Below are positions 1 to 8,181 of a stretch of DNA of 64,000 bases, piece after piece. This stretch comes from Komagataeibacter melomenusus (lineage in GTDB: Bacteria; Pseudomonadota; Alphaproteobacteria; Acetobacterales; Acetobacteraceae). A model generated the notes under the pieces. It was not told the DNA's origin. It was given only the letters and a program-made list of their open reading frames with translations, and did no database searches. Made by a program: the position numbers and the translations under genes. Every line of letters starts with the position of its first letter. Position 1 is the stretch's first letter. The stretch is from the NCBI RefSeq assembly GCF_013155395.1, contig NZ_JABJWC010000008.1, positions 54,139 through 118,138 of the forward strand. Direction: 5' to 3'.

Positions 1-1095
1 CGGACCCTCAATGATGAAAGCGTCCCTGGCCCGAACGGTAAACCGTGGATCGACACCACGATCCGGGGCCACGCCCAGCGCGGCACGGGGATCGTCAACA
101 ACGAGCTTTACGTGGGCCGCCTCATCTGGAACCGGCTCCGCTATATCAAGGATCCTTCAACCGGAAAGCGGGTATCGCGGCTGAACCCTGAATCCGAGTG
201 GATCATCACCGATGTGCCCGACCTGCGCATCGTGGATGACGCACTCTGGCAGGCGGTCCGCGACCGTCAGGCAAAGATTGCCGCCCAATACGTCAACGTC
301 ATCGCGGCGGTCAGGACATCAGCCGCGAATCGGATGAACGGTATGCGTCGTCCGAAATCCCTGTTCTCGGGGATGATTTTCTGCGGCGTCTGCGGCGGCA
401 GCTACTCGCTCCGCGAGAAGGACCGTTATGCCTGCTCAAACCGGATCGCTAACCGTTCCTGCCATAACAAGGCGACGATCCTGCGCCCTGATCTTGAAGA
501 ACGCGTGCTCGCCGGCCTCAAACACAAACTGATGACACCCGAAGCCGCCGCTGCAGCCATGAAAGCCTATACGGAAGAGACCAACCGGCTGAATCATGAG
601 CGCCGTGCCAACAGCGCCGGCTGGAAGGCCGAACTGGCTAAAGTCGAGAAAGGCATCGCCGGTATTCTGACCGCAATCGAAAACGGGATGTTCGAGCCAG
701 AGATAAAGGAACGGATGCGAGTACTACGGGAGCGCAAAGTCGAACTGAACGCCCTGCTCTCCTCCGAACTGGAGGATACACTCGACATTCATCCGAATGT
801 CGCGGCGATGTTCAAGAAGAAGGTGGAGCGTCTGACCGAGAGCCTGAACCAGCCAGAGGACCGGGCCGAAGCGTCCGAGGCTGTCCGCGCGCTGGTCGAG
901 AAGATCGTTCTCTCCCCCGGCGACAAGCGCGGCGAGATCTTCGCAACGCTGTATGGCGAGCTTGGCACGCTGCTGAGATTCGTGAACCAGAAAGACACGA
1001 AATCAGGCAAGTCATTGAAAGGACTTGCGAAAACATCAATGTGGGAATCAGTGGTTGCGGGGGCAGGATTTGAACCTGCGGCCTTCAGGTTATGA
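1..1095 (+). CDS. Large serine recombinase, C-terminal part (5' end outside window)
   Basis: The frame is open to the first base, so only the C-terminal part is present; an internal GTG at 112 is not the real start. The visible part has the recombinase domain signature (NNELY-GRLIWNR and the KDP-TGKRVSRLNP stretch), then a zinc ribbon (CGVCGG followed by C and SC about 25 residues later), then a coiled-coil tail, as in large serine recombinases of phages and integrative elements. The catalytic serine domain lies upstream. The last 15 codons (VAGAGFEPAAFRL) are antisense translation of a tRNA-fMet 3' fragment, so the gene runs into an attachment site. It probably belongs to a separate element lying to the left. 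Confidence 0.85.
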   Translation, partial: RTLNDESVPGPNGKPWIDTTIRGHAQRGTGIVNNELYVGRLIWNRLRYIKDPSTGKRVSRLNPESEWIITDVPDLRIVDDALWQAVRDRQAKIAAQYVNVIAAVRTSAANRMNGMRRPKSLFSGMIFCGVCGGSYSLREKDRYACSNRIANRSCHNKATILRPDLEERVLAGLKHKLMTPEAAAAAMKAYTEETNRLNHERRANSAGWKAELAKVEKGIAGILTAIENGMFEPEIKERMRVLRERKVELNALLSSELEDTLDIHPNVAAMFKKKVERLTESLNQPEDRAEASEAVRALVEKIVLSPGDKRGEIFATLYGELGTLLRFVNQKDTKSGKSLKGLAKTSMWESVVAGAGFEPAAFRL

Positions 1096-1096
1096 G
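1052..1096 (-). other. 3' fragment of tRNA-fMet (attachment site)
   Basis: Read on the minus strand this is the 3' half of an initiator tRNA: anticodon CAT (ATG on plus near 1092), T-arm and encoded CCA end (TGGTTGCGGGGG on plus). Identity to the expected tRNA stops just past the anticodon, and the D-arm/5' half is not intact. A truncated tRNA 3' half next to an integrase is the usual scar of tRNA-targeted integration. Its orientation implies that the element extends to the right, with the complete tRNA at the far end, outside this window. Confidence 0.8.
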
Positions 1097-1269
1097 TTTG
1101 TAGGCAAGAGCTACGCCCTGCCACGAAATTCCCCGACGCATCCCGAAGAACCACTACTATCCTATTATTTTAATTGAATAAGTCGTTCATTTTGGCTCTT
1201 CTGTCTACGCTTACTCACGCTGACGTTTCAATCCCACTTGCATCCTATACGCATCCTGTGGAGGCAGCC

Positions 1270-2439
1270 ATGCCCCGGATATCAAAGCGCATAATCGCCA
1301 CCCTCCAGCCTGCTGAGAAGGACTACATCGTCTGGGACGATCAGGTCGCCGGCTTCGCCCTGCGGGTCTGGCCTTCGGGTCGGATGAGCTACGTGGTTCA
1401 TTATCGAGCCAATGGCCGGTTCCGACGTTATACGATCGGCCATCATGGTCCCTGGACGGCAGACAAAGCACGCGATGAAGCGATTAAAATCCTCGCTCGT
1501 GTGAAAGACGGCAACGACCCAAACACCGAACGCGGCGAAGAGCGGACCTCCCCCACAATCAGTCAGTTCTGCAAGACTTTCATTGAACGGCATGTAAAGA
1601 CGCATCTGAAATCAACCACACAAGCCGAATATCAACGCGCGATTGACCTGTTCATTATAAAAAAAATTGGCAGCCGGATGGTGGCCACCCTGACCCACTC
1701 GGATGTGGTCGCATTCCACCACGCCTATCGCCATATCCCGTATCAGGCGAACCGGACTCTGGGTGTGCTGTCGAAAATGTTCTCTCTGGCAATCCTCTGG
1801 GGTGTGCGGACAGACAACGTCAATCCATGCAGGGGCGTGAAACGCTATAAGGAGCAGAAGCGCGAGCGCTACCTCACAACAGAAGAACATCAGCGTCTTG
1901 GCAAAGCACTCGACGACGGCCGTTCCGCAATGCCGGAAGCCGTCAACGCGTTCCAACTCCTGCTTTTAACCGGTTGCCGCCTGCGGGAAATCCAACGTCT
2001 GAAATGGGAATATGTTTTTCTGGACGAAGGGATAATCAGATTACCTGACAGCAAAAATGGTGCCCGCACGGTTCAGTTGGGCGAGAGTGCGATCGGCTTG
2101 CTTGGAGACATCACGCGGGTTGAGGGCAATCCCTATGTCATCACGGGACGGAAAGACGGTGGTCACCTGACCGATCTGGAGAAGCCGTGGCGGCGCATCC
2201 GAAAGGAAGCCGGGCTGCATGATGTCCGCATTCACGATCTCCGCCATTCCTTTGCATCCGATGCGCTGGAACTCGGCGAGGATCTGGTCATGATCGGGAA
2301 ACTGCTGGGTCATCGCGATCTCAAATCGACCGCACGTTATGCTCACCTCAAGAAAGAACCAATCCAGCGTGCAGTCAAAGGGATCGATTTGAAAATTTTT
2401 ACGGCACTTGTTTCAGGAGGCAGCGAGAGCAACATCTGA
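1270..2439 (+). CDS. int: Tyrosine-type site-specific integrase
   Basis: A 389-aa integrase of the tyrosine recombinase family. The N-terminal part (about 1-90) is the DUF4102-like arm-binding region (VWDDQVAGFALRVWPSG). A SAM-like core-binding domain follows (about 100-190), then the catalytic domain with TGCRLREIQRLKW (first Arg), HDLRHSFAS (His-x-x-Arg) and GHRDLKSTARYAHL (nucleophile Tyr). The ATG at 1270 is preferred over an upstream in-frame start at 1174 because GGAGG lies 5 nt before it. It sits 170 bp from the tRNA-fMet fragment and most likely catalyses integration and excision of the element to its right. Confidence 0.9.
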   Translation: MPRISKRIIATLQPAEKDYIVWDDQVAGFALRVWPSGRMSYVVHYRANGRFRRYTIGHHGPWTADKARDEAIKILARVKDGNDPNTERGEERTSPTISQFCKTFIERHVKTHLKSTTQAEYQRAIDLFIIKKIGSRMVATLTHSDVVAFHHAYRHIPYQANRTLGVLSKMFSLAILWGVRTDNVNPCRGVKRYKEQKRERYLTTEEHQRLGKALDDGRSAMPEAVNAFQLLLLTGCRLREIQRLKWEYVFLDEGIIRLPDSKNGARTVQLGESAIGLLGDITRVEGNPYVITGRKDGGHLTDLEKPWRRIRKEAGLHDVRIHDLRHSFASDALELGEDLVMIGKLLGHRDLKSTARYAHLKKEPIQRAVKGIDLKIFTALVSGGSESNI

Positions 2440-2797
2440 ACACGTCAATTATGCCCTGCCTCACAGAACTATTTTTAAAAATACCTAAAAATATATTCGG
2501 CTTTGTTGCACAATTCACTGATTGGTCGTGCTGAACGCTCTTATGTTTTTTGTTATACGACCGCCTAAGTGATTGAGGTTCCGAGCGTTGTGAAGCGGTT
2601 AAAAGTAGCAACGTGGATGTGAACTTCGGCGATCTTCCACGTATTTGCGAAACAAAGCCGCCGCCAAGCCAAAATGGGCTCTTCAAGCATCCTGGTAGGA
2701 ATGCCTGCCATGTGTGTGCAATATCGGGTTGACAGGCTCGCAACCATAATGGATTTTATAAAAAGTCTACCGTGACAGGAGCATATGTTTTCAAAAG
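2440..2797. other. Intergenic region between integrase and cargo
   Basis: No convincing gene in about 360 bp. A TTGACA hexamer at about 2733 lies upstream of the DUF2946 gene, but no good -10 box follows at standard spacing. The stretch GGCTTTGTTGCAC near 2500 resembles terminal sequences of IS6/IS5-type insertion sequences and may be a remnant; this is weak. Confidence 0.3.
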
Positions 2798-3289
2798 ATG
2801 GCCCATGCCATACATCCTGCGCCCCGCTCTTCATTGAGCCGCTGGTTTCTGGTCGCGTTCACGCTCATGGGCTTTCTGGGGCAACTCCTGATCCAGAGTC
2901 AGGCAATGCCGGGAGAAATGCCTCGTGCTACCATCCTGCGCCTGACAGGCATTGATATCGCTCCACATCTTTATCACACGCCACATAAGCACTCCGTCTG
3001 TGCGGATATGCCTGGCATGACAATGGACAATGTGACGCAGGCTGTGTCAGCCGACAATGAGGGCGACCACGACCACATGTCCGGGCATCCTTCTCATCAC
3101 GATGGAAGCTGTCCGTTATGCCCCCTCCTGCACCTGCCAGTATTCCTGTTCACAGCTCTCGTGATCTTGCTGGCACTGGCGTTTATTCGTTGGCAACGCC
3201 ACGTCAACATCGTTAACCCCCGTGCTCCACCTGTCATCACACTTGGTGTTCCTTTCTCCTGTGGCCCCCCTGTGTCTGCGGTCTTCTAG
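2798..3289 (+). CDS. DUF2946 family membrane protein, His/Met-rich
   Basis: A 163-aa protein with an N-terminal hydrophobic segment (about 16-36), a His- and Met-rich periplasmic stretch (MPGMTMDN, DHDHMSGHPSHHDGS) leading into the family motif CPLCPLLHLP (about 106-115), and a second membrane helix (about 116-135). DUF2946 proteins are small, often next to outer-membrane metal receptors; function is not established. The Cys/His/Met content fits copper binding. It lies 145 bp upstream of the TonB-dependent receptor on the same strand and is read here as an accessory of the copper-uptake locus (inference). Confidence 0.75.
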   Translation: MAHAIHPAPRSSLSRWFLVAFTLMGFLGQLLIQSQAMPGEMPRATILRLTGIDIAPHLYHTPHKHSVCADMPGMTMDNVTQAVSADNEGDHDHMSGHPSHHDGSCPLCPLLHLPVFLFTALVILLALAFIRWQRHVNIVNPRAPPVITLGVPFSCGPPVSAVF

Positions 3290-3434
3290 CGCCCGCAGGC
3301 CGTTTAAGCTGTCATTCATCGACCGTACGCGTTCACTTAACGCATAGTGCGTCGCTGACGTCATAAACTAATGACGAAAAAGACAATGACCGTCCTGCTG
3401 GCTGAACGATATTCTCAGCTCAGGATCAGCTTCC

Positions 3435-5615
3435 ATGTCTTCGACACATGTTTGCGCACACACGTTCCACCGCGCGCACTTACTTTCTGCCGCCGCAATT
3501 TTTCTTATCCCGTCCTTCGCGGCGCATGCCAATGAACTGCCCGGAAAAGAGCGTGAGAGTGCCGCATCAACCAGGCAGGCAGCGATTAAAAAAACTCCGG
3601 AACAGTCATCACGAAACACGTCAAAACAACTCGGCGCTCACGTAAAAACAGGAGCAGCCGTCCCTATATCCAGCAACGCAGCTGAGCGGCTCGTTGTCAC
3701 AGCCACGCGAACGCCACAGCAGATCCAGGACGTTCCCGCCTCGGTCAGCCTGATAACACGTCAGGACATCCAAATGAGGCAATCTTCCACGATTTCAGAT
3801 GCCCTCAATCGCTTGCCTGATGTCGATATGGTCGGCACGGCGCGTATGGAAGGTCAGGTTCCCCAAATCCGTGGGTTTGCGGGACGCGAGATCATTTTGA
3901 TGGTCGATGGCGCACGGCGTAATTGGGATTCCCAAGGGATTGAAGCGCCGCTTTATATCGATCCCGCCTTTATCCAGAGTGTAGAAGTTGTCGCCGGATC
4001 AGCGTCCACTCTTTATGGAACAGGTGGTCTCGGCGGAGTTATGTCAATTAAGACTATTGACGCAAAGTCCCTTCTGAAACCGGGTCAAGGCTTGGGCGGA
4101 GAAATTGATGGCGGCTATCAAAGCGCCAACGGAAATGGGAAGGGATCAGCAAAAATATACGGAAAATGGGGCAAGTTCGATGCGCTTCTTGCTTATTCTG
4201 GGCAAACCTTCAACTCGATACGATTAGGGGGCGGCGAGAGACTTTCACCCAATGACGGGCAAAGCCACAGCGCACTACTTAAACTTGGATATGACATCAA
4301 TGACCGAATTAGAATAGATTTTGGTCAGCAATTTTATCTTGATGAAAACTATAGATCTTCAGTGCCACAAAAAGGTCCTTCCACTTACCACTGTTCTACC
4401 TGCCAAGAGCAAAATGTCCGACAGGACGAGTCAACATTGCACCTCACAACACGTAACGAGCAAGGCGAGGAAGATGGAAGGCTGACCCTTTACAGAACGA
4501 AAATGGCCTCAAAGCAGGTGCCGAACAGCATGGACTCTAATGGCGGGTCCACTGTCCTTGAGACCTATGGTTTCGACTTACAAAAATCATACTTTCGTAA
4601 TTTCGGATTGTTTGGAAGACATAAATTTACTGGAGGCGTAAATTACTACCGCGATTTTTATACGTACACCACATCTGGTTCAAATACACCCAACGCACAA
4701 CAGCAGGTATATGGGGTTTACGGGCAAGATGAAATAAAATTTCGCCACCATGTCACTCTTTCCCCTAGCTTGCGTTACGATAGATACAATACCTTTCCTG
4801 AACACGGGAAAGGTCTCTCAAATAGCTCAAACGGTGCTATTCTTCCAAAAATAACATTATCGTGGCAACCAACACGCGAATGGATGATATATCTCAGTTG
4901 GGGGAAAGCTTATAATGCTCCCACCCCAGCGCAAAGCGACATGGATTTGACAGGCAATCAATGGTTCGCAAATTTTGTTTCTAACAAAAATCTAAAACCC
5001 GAATCTGCCAAAACATACGAAGGCGGATTTACTTATACAAAGAGCGCACTGTTTAGCGAGCACGATCGTGCGAGCGTCCGCGCTACAGGTTTTTACGAAG
5101 ACGTAACCAATCTCATTCAAGAAGTTGCTATCGGGCGTTTTAATGGAAAATATGGGAAAAACAGACCCATTTATCAATATCAGAACGTTGGACACGCCAC
5201 ACGTTACGGTATTGAGCTACATAGTAATTACGACATAGGAAACTGGGGGTTTGATCTGAGCTTCAGCCACATAAGAGTCACAAACGCTCGGACCGGTGCT
5301 GGGTTGTACTCGCCTCCAGATAAAGTTGCCGCTGATATGCGTTACCGTTTTCCGAACATCGGACTGACTTTAATGTACAGCCTCATGGCCGTAGACGCTC
5401 AGAACTACGATGCAACTATTATTCGTCGGCGTCCCGGCTATATGGTGCACGACATACTCGCAACCTGGGCACCTCCTCGCAAGCCTTGGCGAATTAATTT
5501 TGCTGTTACCAACTTATTCGACAAGGAATACAGTATGTATAAAATGGCTTCCACAAACGTTGATTTTCCTGAAGTAGGTCGCAGCTTTCGCTTTGATCTA
5601 TCATATAGATTTTGA
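3435..5615 (+). CDS. mbnT: TonB-dependent outer-membrane receptor (MbnT role)
   Basis: A 726-aa receptor. A signal peptide (HLLSAAAIFLIPSFAAHA, ending near residue 32) is followed by a low-complexity linker. A plug domain occupies about 84-210 (LVVTATRTPQQIQDVPASV; IRGFAGREIILMVDGARR; YGTGGLGGVMSI). A beta-barrel ends in FDLSYRF with the C-terminal Phe typical of outer-membrane proteins. A CxxC pair (C320, C323) lies in a predicted barrel loop. It directly precedes mbnA, and in methanotrophs mbnT encodes the receptor that re-imports copper-loaded methanobactin. That substrate is inferred from position, since family membership alone cannot separate it from a siderophore receptor. The gene is AT-richer than the conjugation genes, suggesting separate acquisition. 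Confidence 0.85.
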   Translation: MSSTHVCAHTFHRAHLLSAAAIFLIPSFAAHANELPGKERESAASTRQAAIKKTPEQSSRNTSKQLGAHVKTGAAVPISSNAAERLVVTATRTPQQIQDVPASVSLITRQDIQMRQSSTISDALNRLPDVDMVGTARMEGQVPQIRGFAGREIILMVDGARRNWDSQGIEAPLYIDPAFIQSVEVVAGSASTLYGTGGLGGVMSIKTIDAKSLLKPGQGLGGEIDGGYQSANGNGKGSAKIYGKWGKFDALLAYSGQTFNSIRLGGGERLSPNDGQSHSALLKLGYDINDRIRIDFGQQFYLDENYRSSVPQKGPSTYHCSTCQEQNVRQDESTLHLTTRNEQGEEDGRLTLYRTKMASKQVPNSMDSNGGSTVLETYGFDLQKSYFRNFGLFGRHKFTGGVNYYRDFYTYTTSGSNTPNAQQQVYGVYGQDEIKFRHHVTLSPSLRYDRYNTFPEHGKGLSNSSNGAILPKITLSWQPTREWMIYLSWGKAYNAPTPAQSDMDLTGNQWFANFVSNKNLKPESAKTYEGGFTYTKSALFSEHDRASVRATGFYEDVTNLIQEVAIGRFNGKYGKNRPIYQYQNVGHATRYGIELHSNYDIGNWGFDLSFSHIRVTNARTGAGLYSPPDKVAADMRYRFPNIGLTLMYSLMAVDAQNYDATIIRRRPGYMVHDILATWAPPRKPWRINFAVTNLFDKEYSMYKMASTNVDFPEVGRSFRFDLSYRF

Positions 5616-5636
5616 CAATCGCCAGGAGGTTATTCT

Positions 5637-5679
5637 GAAATAAATCAAATTATTACACGTAATTCCATTGATTTATTTC
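5637..5679. promoter_or_regulatory. 12-bp inverted repeat overlapping the mbnA -35 box
   Basis: Perfect arms GAAATAAATCAA (5637-5648) and TTGATTTATTTC (5668-5679) flank a 19-nt spacer that holds a smaller palindrome, TTAC-AC-GTAA. The right arm contains the -35 hexamer of the mbnA promoter. The stem is followed by a T-rich run (about 5681-5688), so it could act as the receptor-gene terminator, as an operator, or as both. Confidence 0.5.
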
Positions 5680-5697
5680 CTGTTTTTTACGTATAAT
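5668..5697 (+). promoter_or_regulatory. Predicted promoter of mbnA
   Basis: A -35-like TTGATT (5668-5673), an 18-nt spacer and a perfect -10 TATAAT (5692-5697) lie 44 nt upstream of the mbnA start. The position between receptor and precursor gene would give mbnABC its own transcript. Confidence 0.55.
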
Positions 5698-5741
5698 TAG
5701 ACGCCACATAGAATGTCTATTGTGGTTACTGGAGGTATGAA

Positions 5742-5840
5742 ATGATTATTACTATAACTATACTTAAAACCAAACAAATTTCTGTACCTGTCCGGGCCGG
5801 ACTGCAGTGTGGTTCGGGTGTCTGCGGTTATAACGCTTAA
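5742..5840 (+). CDS. mbnA: Methanobactin-like precursor peptide
   Basis: A 32-codon ORF with a strong ribosome binding site (GGAGGT, 5731-5736, 5 nt before ATG). It begins MIITITILKTKQISVPVRAG and ends LQCGSGVCGYNA. The layout matches known MbnA peptides: a short basic leader with a V-x-V-RAG/GRA stretch, then a core with X-Cys pairs. The likely core QCGSGVCGYNA has two cysteines (C23, C28), each preceded by a residue that could join an oxazolone-thioamide ring (Q-C and V-C). Spacing is C-x4-C, compared with C-x3-C in the Methylocystis SB2 core and a longer span in Methylosinus OB3b. It sits directly upstream of mbnB and mbnC. No experiment shows that a product is made. Confidence 0.85.
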   Translation: MIITITILKTKQISVPVRAGLQCGSGVCGYNA

Positions 5841-5850
5841 AACAATACAG

Positions 5851-5876
5851 AGACTGGCGCCTTTCCGCGCCAGTCT
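5851..5876 (+). terminator. Hairpin between mbnA and mbnB (partial terminator or processing site)
   Basis: A perfect 10-bp stem AGACTGGCGC/GCGCCAGTCT with a 6-nt loop CTTTCC starts 11 nt after the mbnA stop codon. No U-run follows, so it is more likely an attenuator or mRNA stabiliser that raises precursor level over the enzymes than a full terminator. Confidence 0.55.
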
Positions 5877-5894
5877 CGCCCTAGGAGGTATACG

Positions 5895-6716
5895 ATGTGT
5901 AACGGTTCTATTGGCATAAATTTCACTGGCGGCCAATCTTACTCATCTATTATGTCCCTTATTGACGAGGGACATATAGATTACGTCGAACTCCTGATCG
6001 ACAATTTTTTACATCTCAATCCAACAGAAATTGCAAAGAAATTTCCTTGCCCTGTCGCATTCCATATTATGCAATCCCGTTTTTTGGAGCGAGGTGAGGA
6101 AGAATTAAAGTATATATCAAGCAGAATAACGCAAATGTCTGAGGCGTTTCAGCCACTTTATATTTCCGATCATATCGCACTTTTCGAGCATAACGGAACT
6201 AATTTTTATCAACTCGCCGAAATAAATTATGCAATAGGGTCAATATATTTTGATAAAATTCGGCGATGGCAGGATATGCTTGGTCATACTCTATATTTAG
6301 AGAATTATCCTTCACTGCTCGACGGTTCTTATGAAGCTCCAACTTTCTTCGAGCATATATCAAAGAAAACTGAATGTAATGTGTTGTTTGATATATCCAA
6401 TGCTGTTTGTGCCTCTAGGAATACGGGCGCAGACATAGACGACTGGAAGAATGTAATATCGAAAACGCTACACTATCATGTTGCAGGATACACTCCAGCA
6501 CCAAGCGATAATAATATTTTAATTGATTCACATTCGGAGCAGATTTCATCAGAAACGGAGATCTTCATAGATCGTTATGCTGATCTGTTTTTTCGTGAAA
6601 ATACTACAATTACTTACGAACGAGACGGAAATTTTGATTACGACCTTATAGTGGAAGATTTAAACAGCCTTCGCTTGAAATCGAAAAACCAGAGTGTATA
6701 CAATGAACAATCATAG
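5895..6716 (+). CDS. mbnB: MbnB-type multinuclear iron oxygenase (DUF692)
   Basis: A 273-aa DUF692/MNIO family protein with a TIM-barrel fold. Candidate metal ligands in order are H57, D92-H93, E136-N137, D166 and N169, H195 (YHVAGY), D211-x-H213 and E242. In methanotrophs the MbnB-MbnC complex uses iron and oxygen to turn precursor cysteines into oxazolone-thioamide pairs that bind Cu(I). The start ATG has a GGAGGT site 5 nt upstream. The gene follows mbnA by 54 bp and overlaps mbnC. DUF692 enzymes also act on other peptides such as bufferins, but the MbnA-like peptide and MbnC partner favour MbnB. Confidence 0.88.
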   Translation: MCNGSIGINFTGGQSYSSIMSLIDEGHIDYVELLIDNFLHLNPTEIAKKFPCPVAFHIMQSRFLERGEEELKYISSRITQMSEAFQPLYISDHIALFEHNGTNFYQLAEINYAIGSIYFDKIRRWQDMLGHTLYLENYPSLLDGSYEAPTFFEHISKKTECNVLFDISNAVCASRNTGADIDDWKNVISKTLHYHVAGYTPAPSDNNILIDSHSEQISSETEIFIDRYADLFFRENTTITYERDGNFDYDLIVEDLNSLRLKSKNQSVYNEQS

Positions 6717-7278
6717 AAAATATTTGCGTGATATCGATGTCATAGACTTTATGTCGCGCCCAGATCAGTTTTCTTTGTTTTCTGACAACAGGCGCGCGTT
6801 GGTGCGATTAGATATTGCGTGGCGCGGTTATTGGCATGCTCTTTATGATCCATGTCCGTCCCTACTGGATTTTTCTGGTGATCAAGACGGATTCAATATT
6901 TTTCGGCCCTTTATGAGGTGGGGTTCTGAGCGAAAAATTTGTTTTGGTTGGCCATTACACCTCTGGGTTATCATTTGGTTGCAAGAAAATGAGATGCTGA
7001 ATAGTTCTAATTCCGAAATCATTCTATCGGAATTGGCGGGAGCTGCAGCTGCTCGGTGGGCCATATCTGATCGCACAGAAGCACTAGGCATCGCCATTTA
7101 CCGCGGTATCAAACAAAACTGGACTGTCGGCTGGAAGTGCCGTGCGGTAGATCTGCAACGAGAAATTCAAGAAATTGAAATTGGTGCGGATTTAAGCCCG
7201 GAAGATGATATTCCGTCGTATTTCCTTATTTTTGATAACAAAATTTCTGTATTCCCTGGATGGAGCCGCATACTGTGA
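6703..7278 (+). CDS. mbnC: MbnC-like partner of MbnB
   Basis: A protein of about 191 aa from the ATG at 6703 (an in-frame GTG at 6694 would add three residues). It overlaps the end of mbnB by 14 nt and the start of mbnP by 19 nt, so translation is probably coupled. Sequence features include RLDIAWRGYWHALYDPCPSL near residues 35-60, RWGSERKICFGWPLHLW, and an Ala-rich helix ELAGAAAARWA. MbnC proteins form a heterodimer with MbnB and help bind the leader peptide. Assignment rests on position directly after a DUF692 gene, size and these motifs. Confidence 0.8.
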   Translation: MNNHRKYLRDIDVIDFMSRPDQFSLFSDNRRALVRLDIAWRGYWHALYDPCPSLLDFSGDQDGFNIFRPFMRWGSERKICFGWPLHLWVIIWLQENEMLNSSNSEIILSELAGAAAARWAISDRTEALGIAIYRGIKQNWTVGWKCRAVDLQREIQEIEIGADLSPEDDIPSYFLIFDNKISVFPGWSRIL

Positions 7279-8180
7279 GCAATTTGACCTATGCGCCGTC
7301 AGTGTATAGAATAAATTTTTTTTTGTTATTCATTGGGATGGGTCTATTTATTTTCCCGGCCTTTTCTTCAAACGAAGCCCACGCAGCACCAAAGCTCGGG
7401 CGCCTTACTTTCCAGGCGGCATTCGGAAACCAGCCGGTAAGTTGTGCTAGAACCATAAGCCCGGTGGGGACAAGCGACAATACGGTCCGCATCAACGATC
7501 TACGCTTCTACATCCACGATGTGGCGCTGCTCACGAAGGACGGCCGTGCGGTGCTGGTCAAGCCAGGGCCGTCCGGCCTCTGGCAGCGTGACGGGATAGC
7601 GCTGATCGACCTGATCGATCGCAATATTCCATGCAGCGATACGACTCCGTCGCCGAACTCGGCTATCAGTTTTGTTTGGCCGCAAGGCCATTTCACCGGC
7701 CTGCGCTTCACCGTTGGGCTGCCTATGGCCGCCAATCACGGCGATCCTACGATTGCACAGCCACCACTGAACATGACGAGCATGTTCTGGACCTGGCAGT
7801 CAGGATATCGTTTTTTCACGCTCGACATCACGATGATTCCGAAGCCTGGCGACAAAGCGCGACCGCACGGCTTCCCTGTCCATATCGGGAGCACCGGCTG
7901 TGAGTCCGCCAGCGCGGTCGAGGCGCCGAAGGGCGCGTGCACGGCCCCGAACCTCGTCACGGTCACGCTGCCGGAGTTCGATCCGGCGCATCAGACCGTG
8001 AAGCTCGACATAAGTCGACTGCTCGCTCTGAGTAATGTCAGCACCAACCAGATTAATAGTGCGCCAGGTTGCATGTCTGGACCGGACGACAAGGATTGCG
8101 CAGGTGTGTTCCGTGAGTTCGGCCTGCCATTCGGATCAGAGACCTCTCCGCCGGCTCAGTCGGTATTTCGGGGTCGATAA
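7260..8180 (+). CDS. mbnP: MbnP-like periplasmic copper protein (metallo-mystery pair, four-Cys type)
   Basis: A 306-aa secreted protein with signal peptide (hydrophobic about 18-36, cleavage near AHA-A at 41-43). The body has the family stretch RINDLRFYIHDVALL (77-91), six cysteines (C62, C125, C214, C227, C271, C280) and an aromatic motif MFWTWQSGYRFF with W177 and W179. MbnP proteins bind Cu(I) through a site that includes a kynurenine made from a Trp by the partner MbnH; W177 or W179 is the likely candidate here (inference). A 1-nt gap separates it from mbnH. Confidence 0.88.
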   Translation: MEPHTVSNLTYAPSVYRINFFLLFIGMGLFIFPAFSSNEAHAAPKLGRLTFQAAFGNQPVSCARTISPVGTSDNTVRINDLRFYIHDVALLTKDGRAVLVKPGPSGLWQRDGIALIDLIDRNIPCSDTTPSPNSAISFVWPQGHFTGLRFTVGLPMAANHGDPTIAQPPLNMTSMFWTWQSGYRFFTLDITMIPKPGDKARPHGFPVHIGSTGCESASAVEAPKGACTAPNLVTVTLPEFDPAHQTVKLDISRLLALSNVSTNQINSAPGCMSGPDDKDCAGVFREFGLPFGSETSPPAQSVFRGR

Positions 8181-8181
8181 G

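Noticed and set aside
1052..1140. A functional tRNA gene on the minus strand
   Set aside because: Only the 3' half to the anticodon matches tRNA-fMet; D-arm and acceptor 5' strand do not form.
8035..8181. N-terminal extension of the MbnH-like protein
   Set aside because: It would overlap mbnP by about 145 nt and remove the signal peptide from the N-terminus; the ATG at 8182 follows the mbnP stop.
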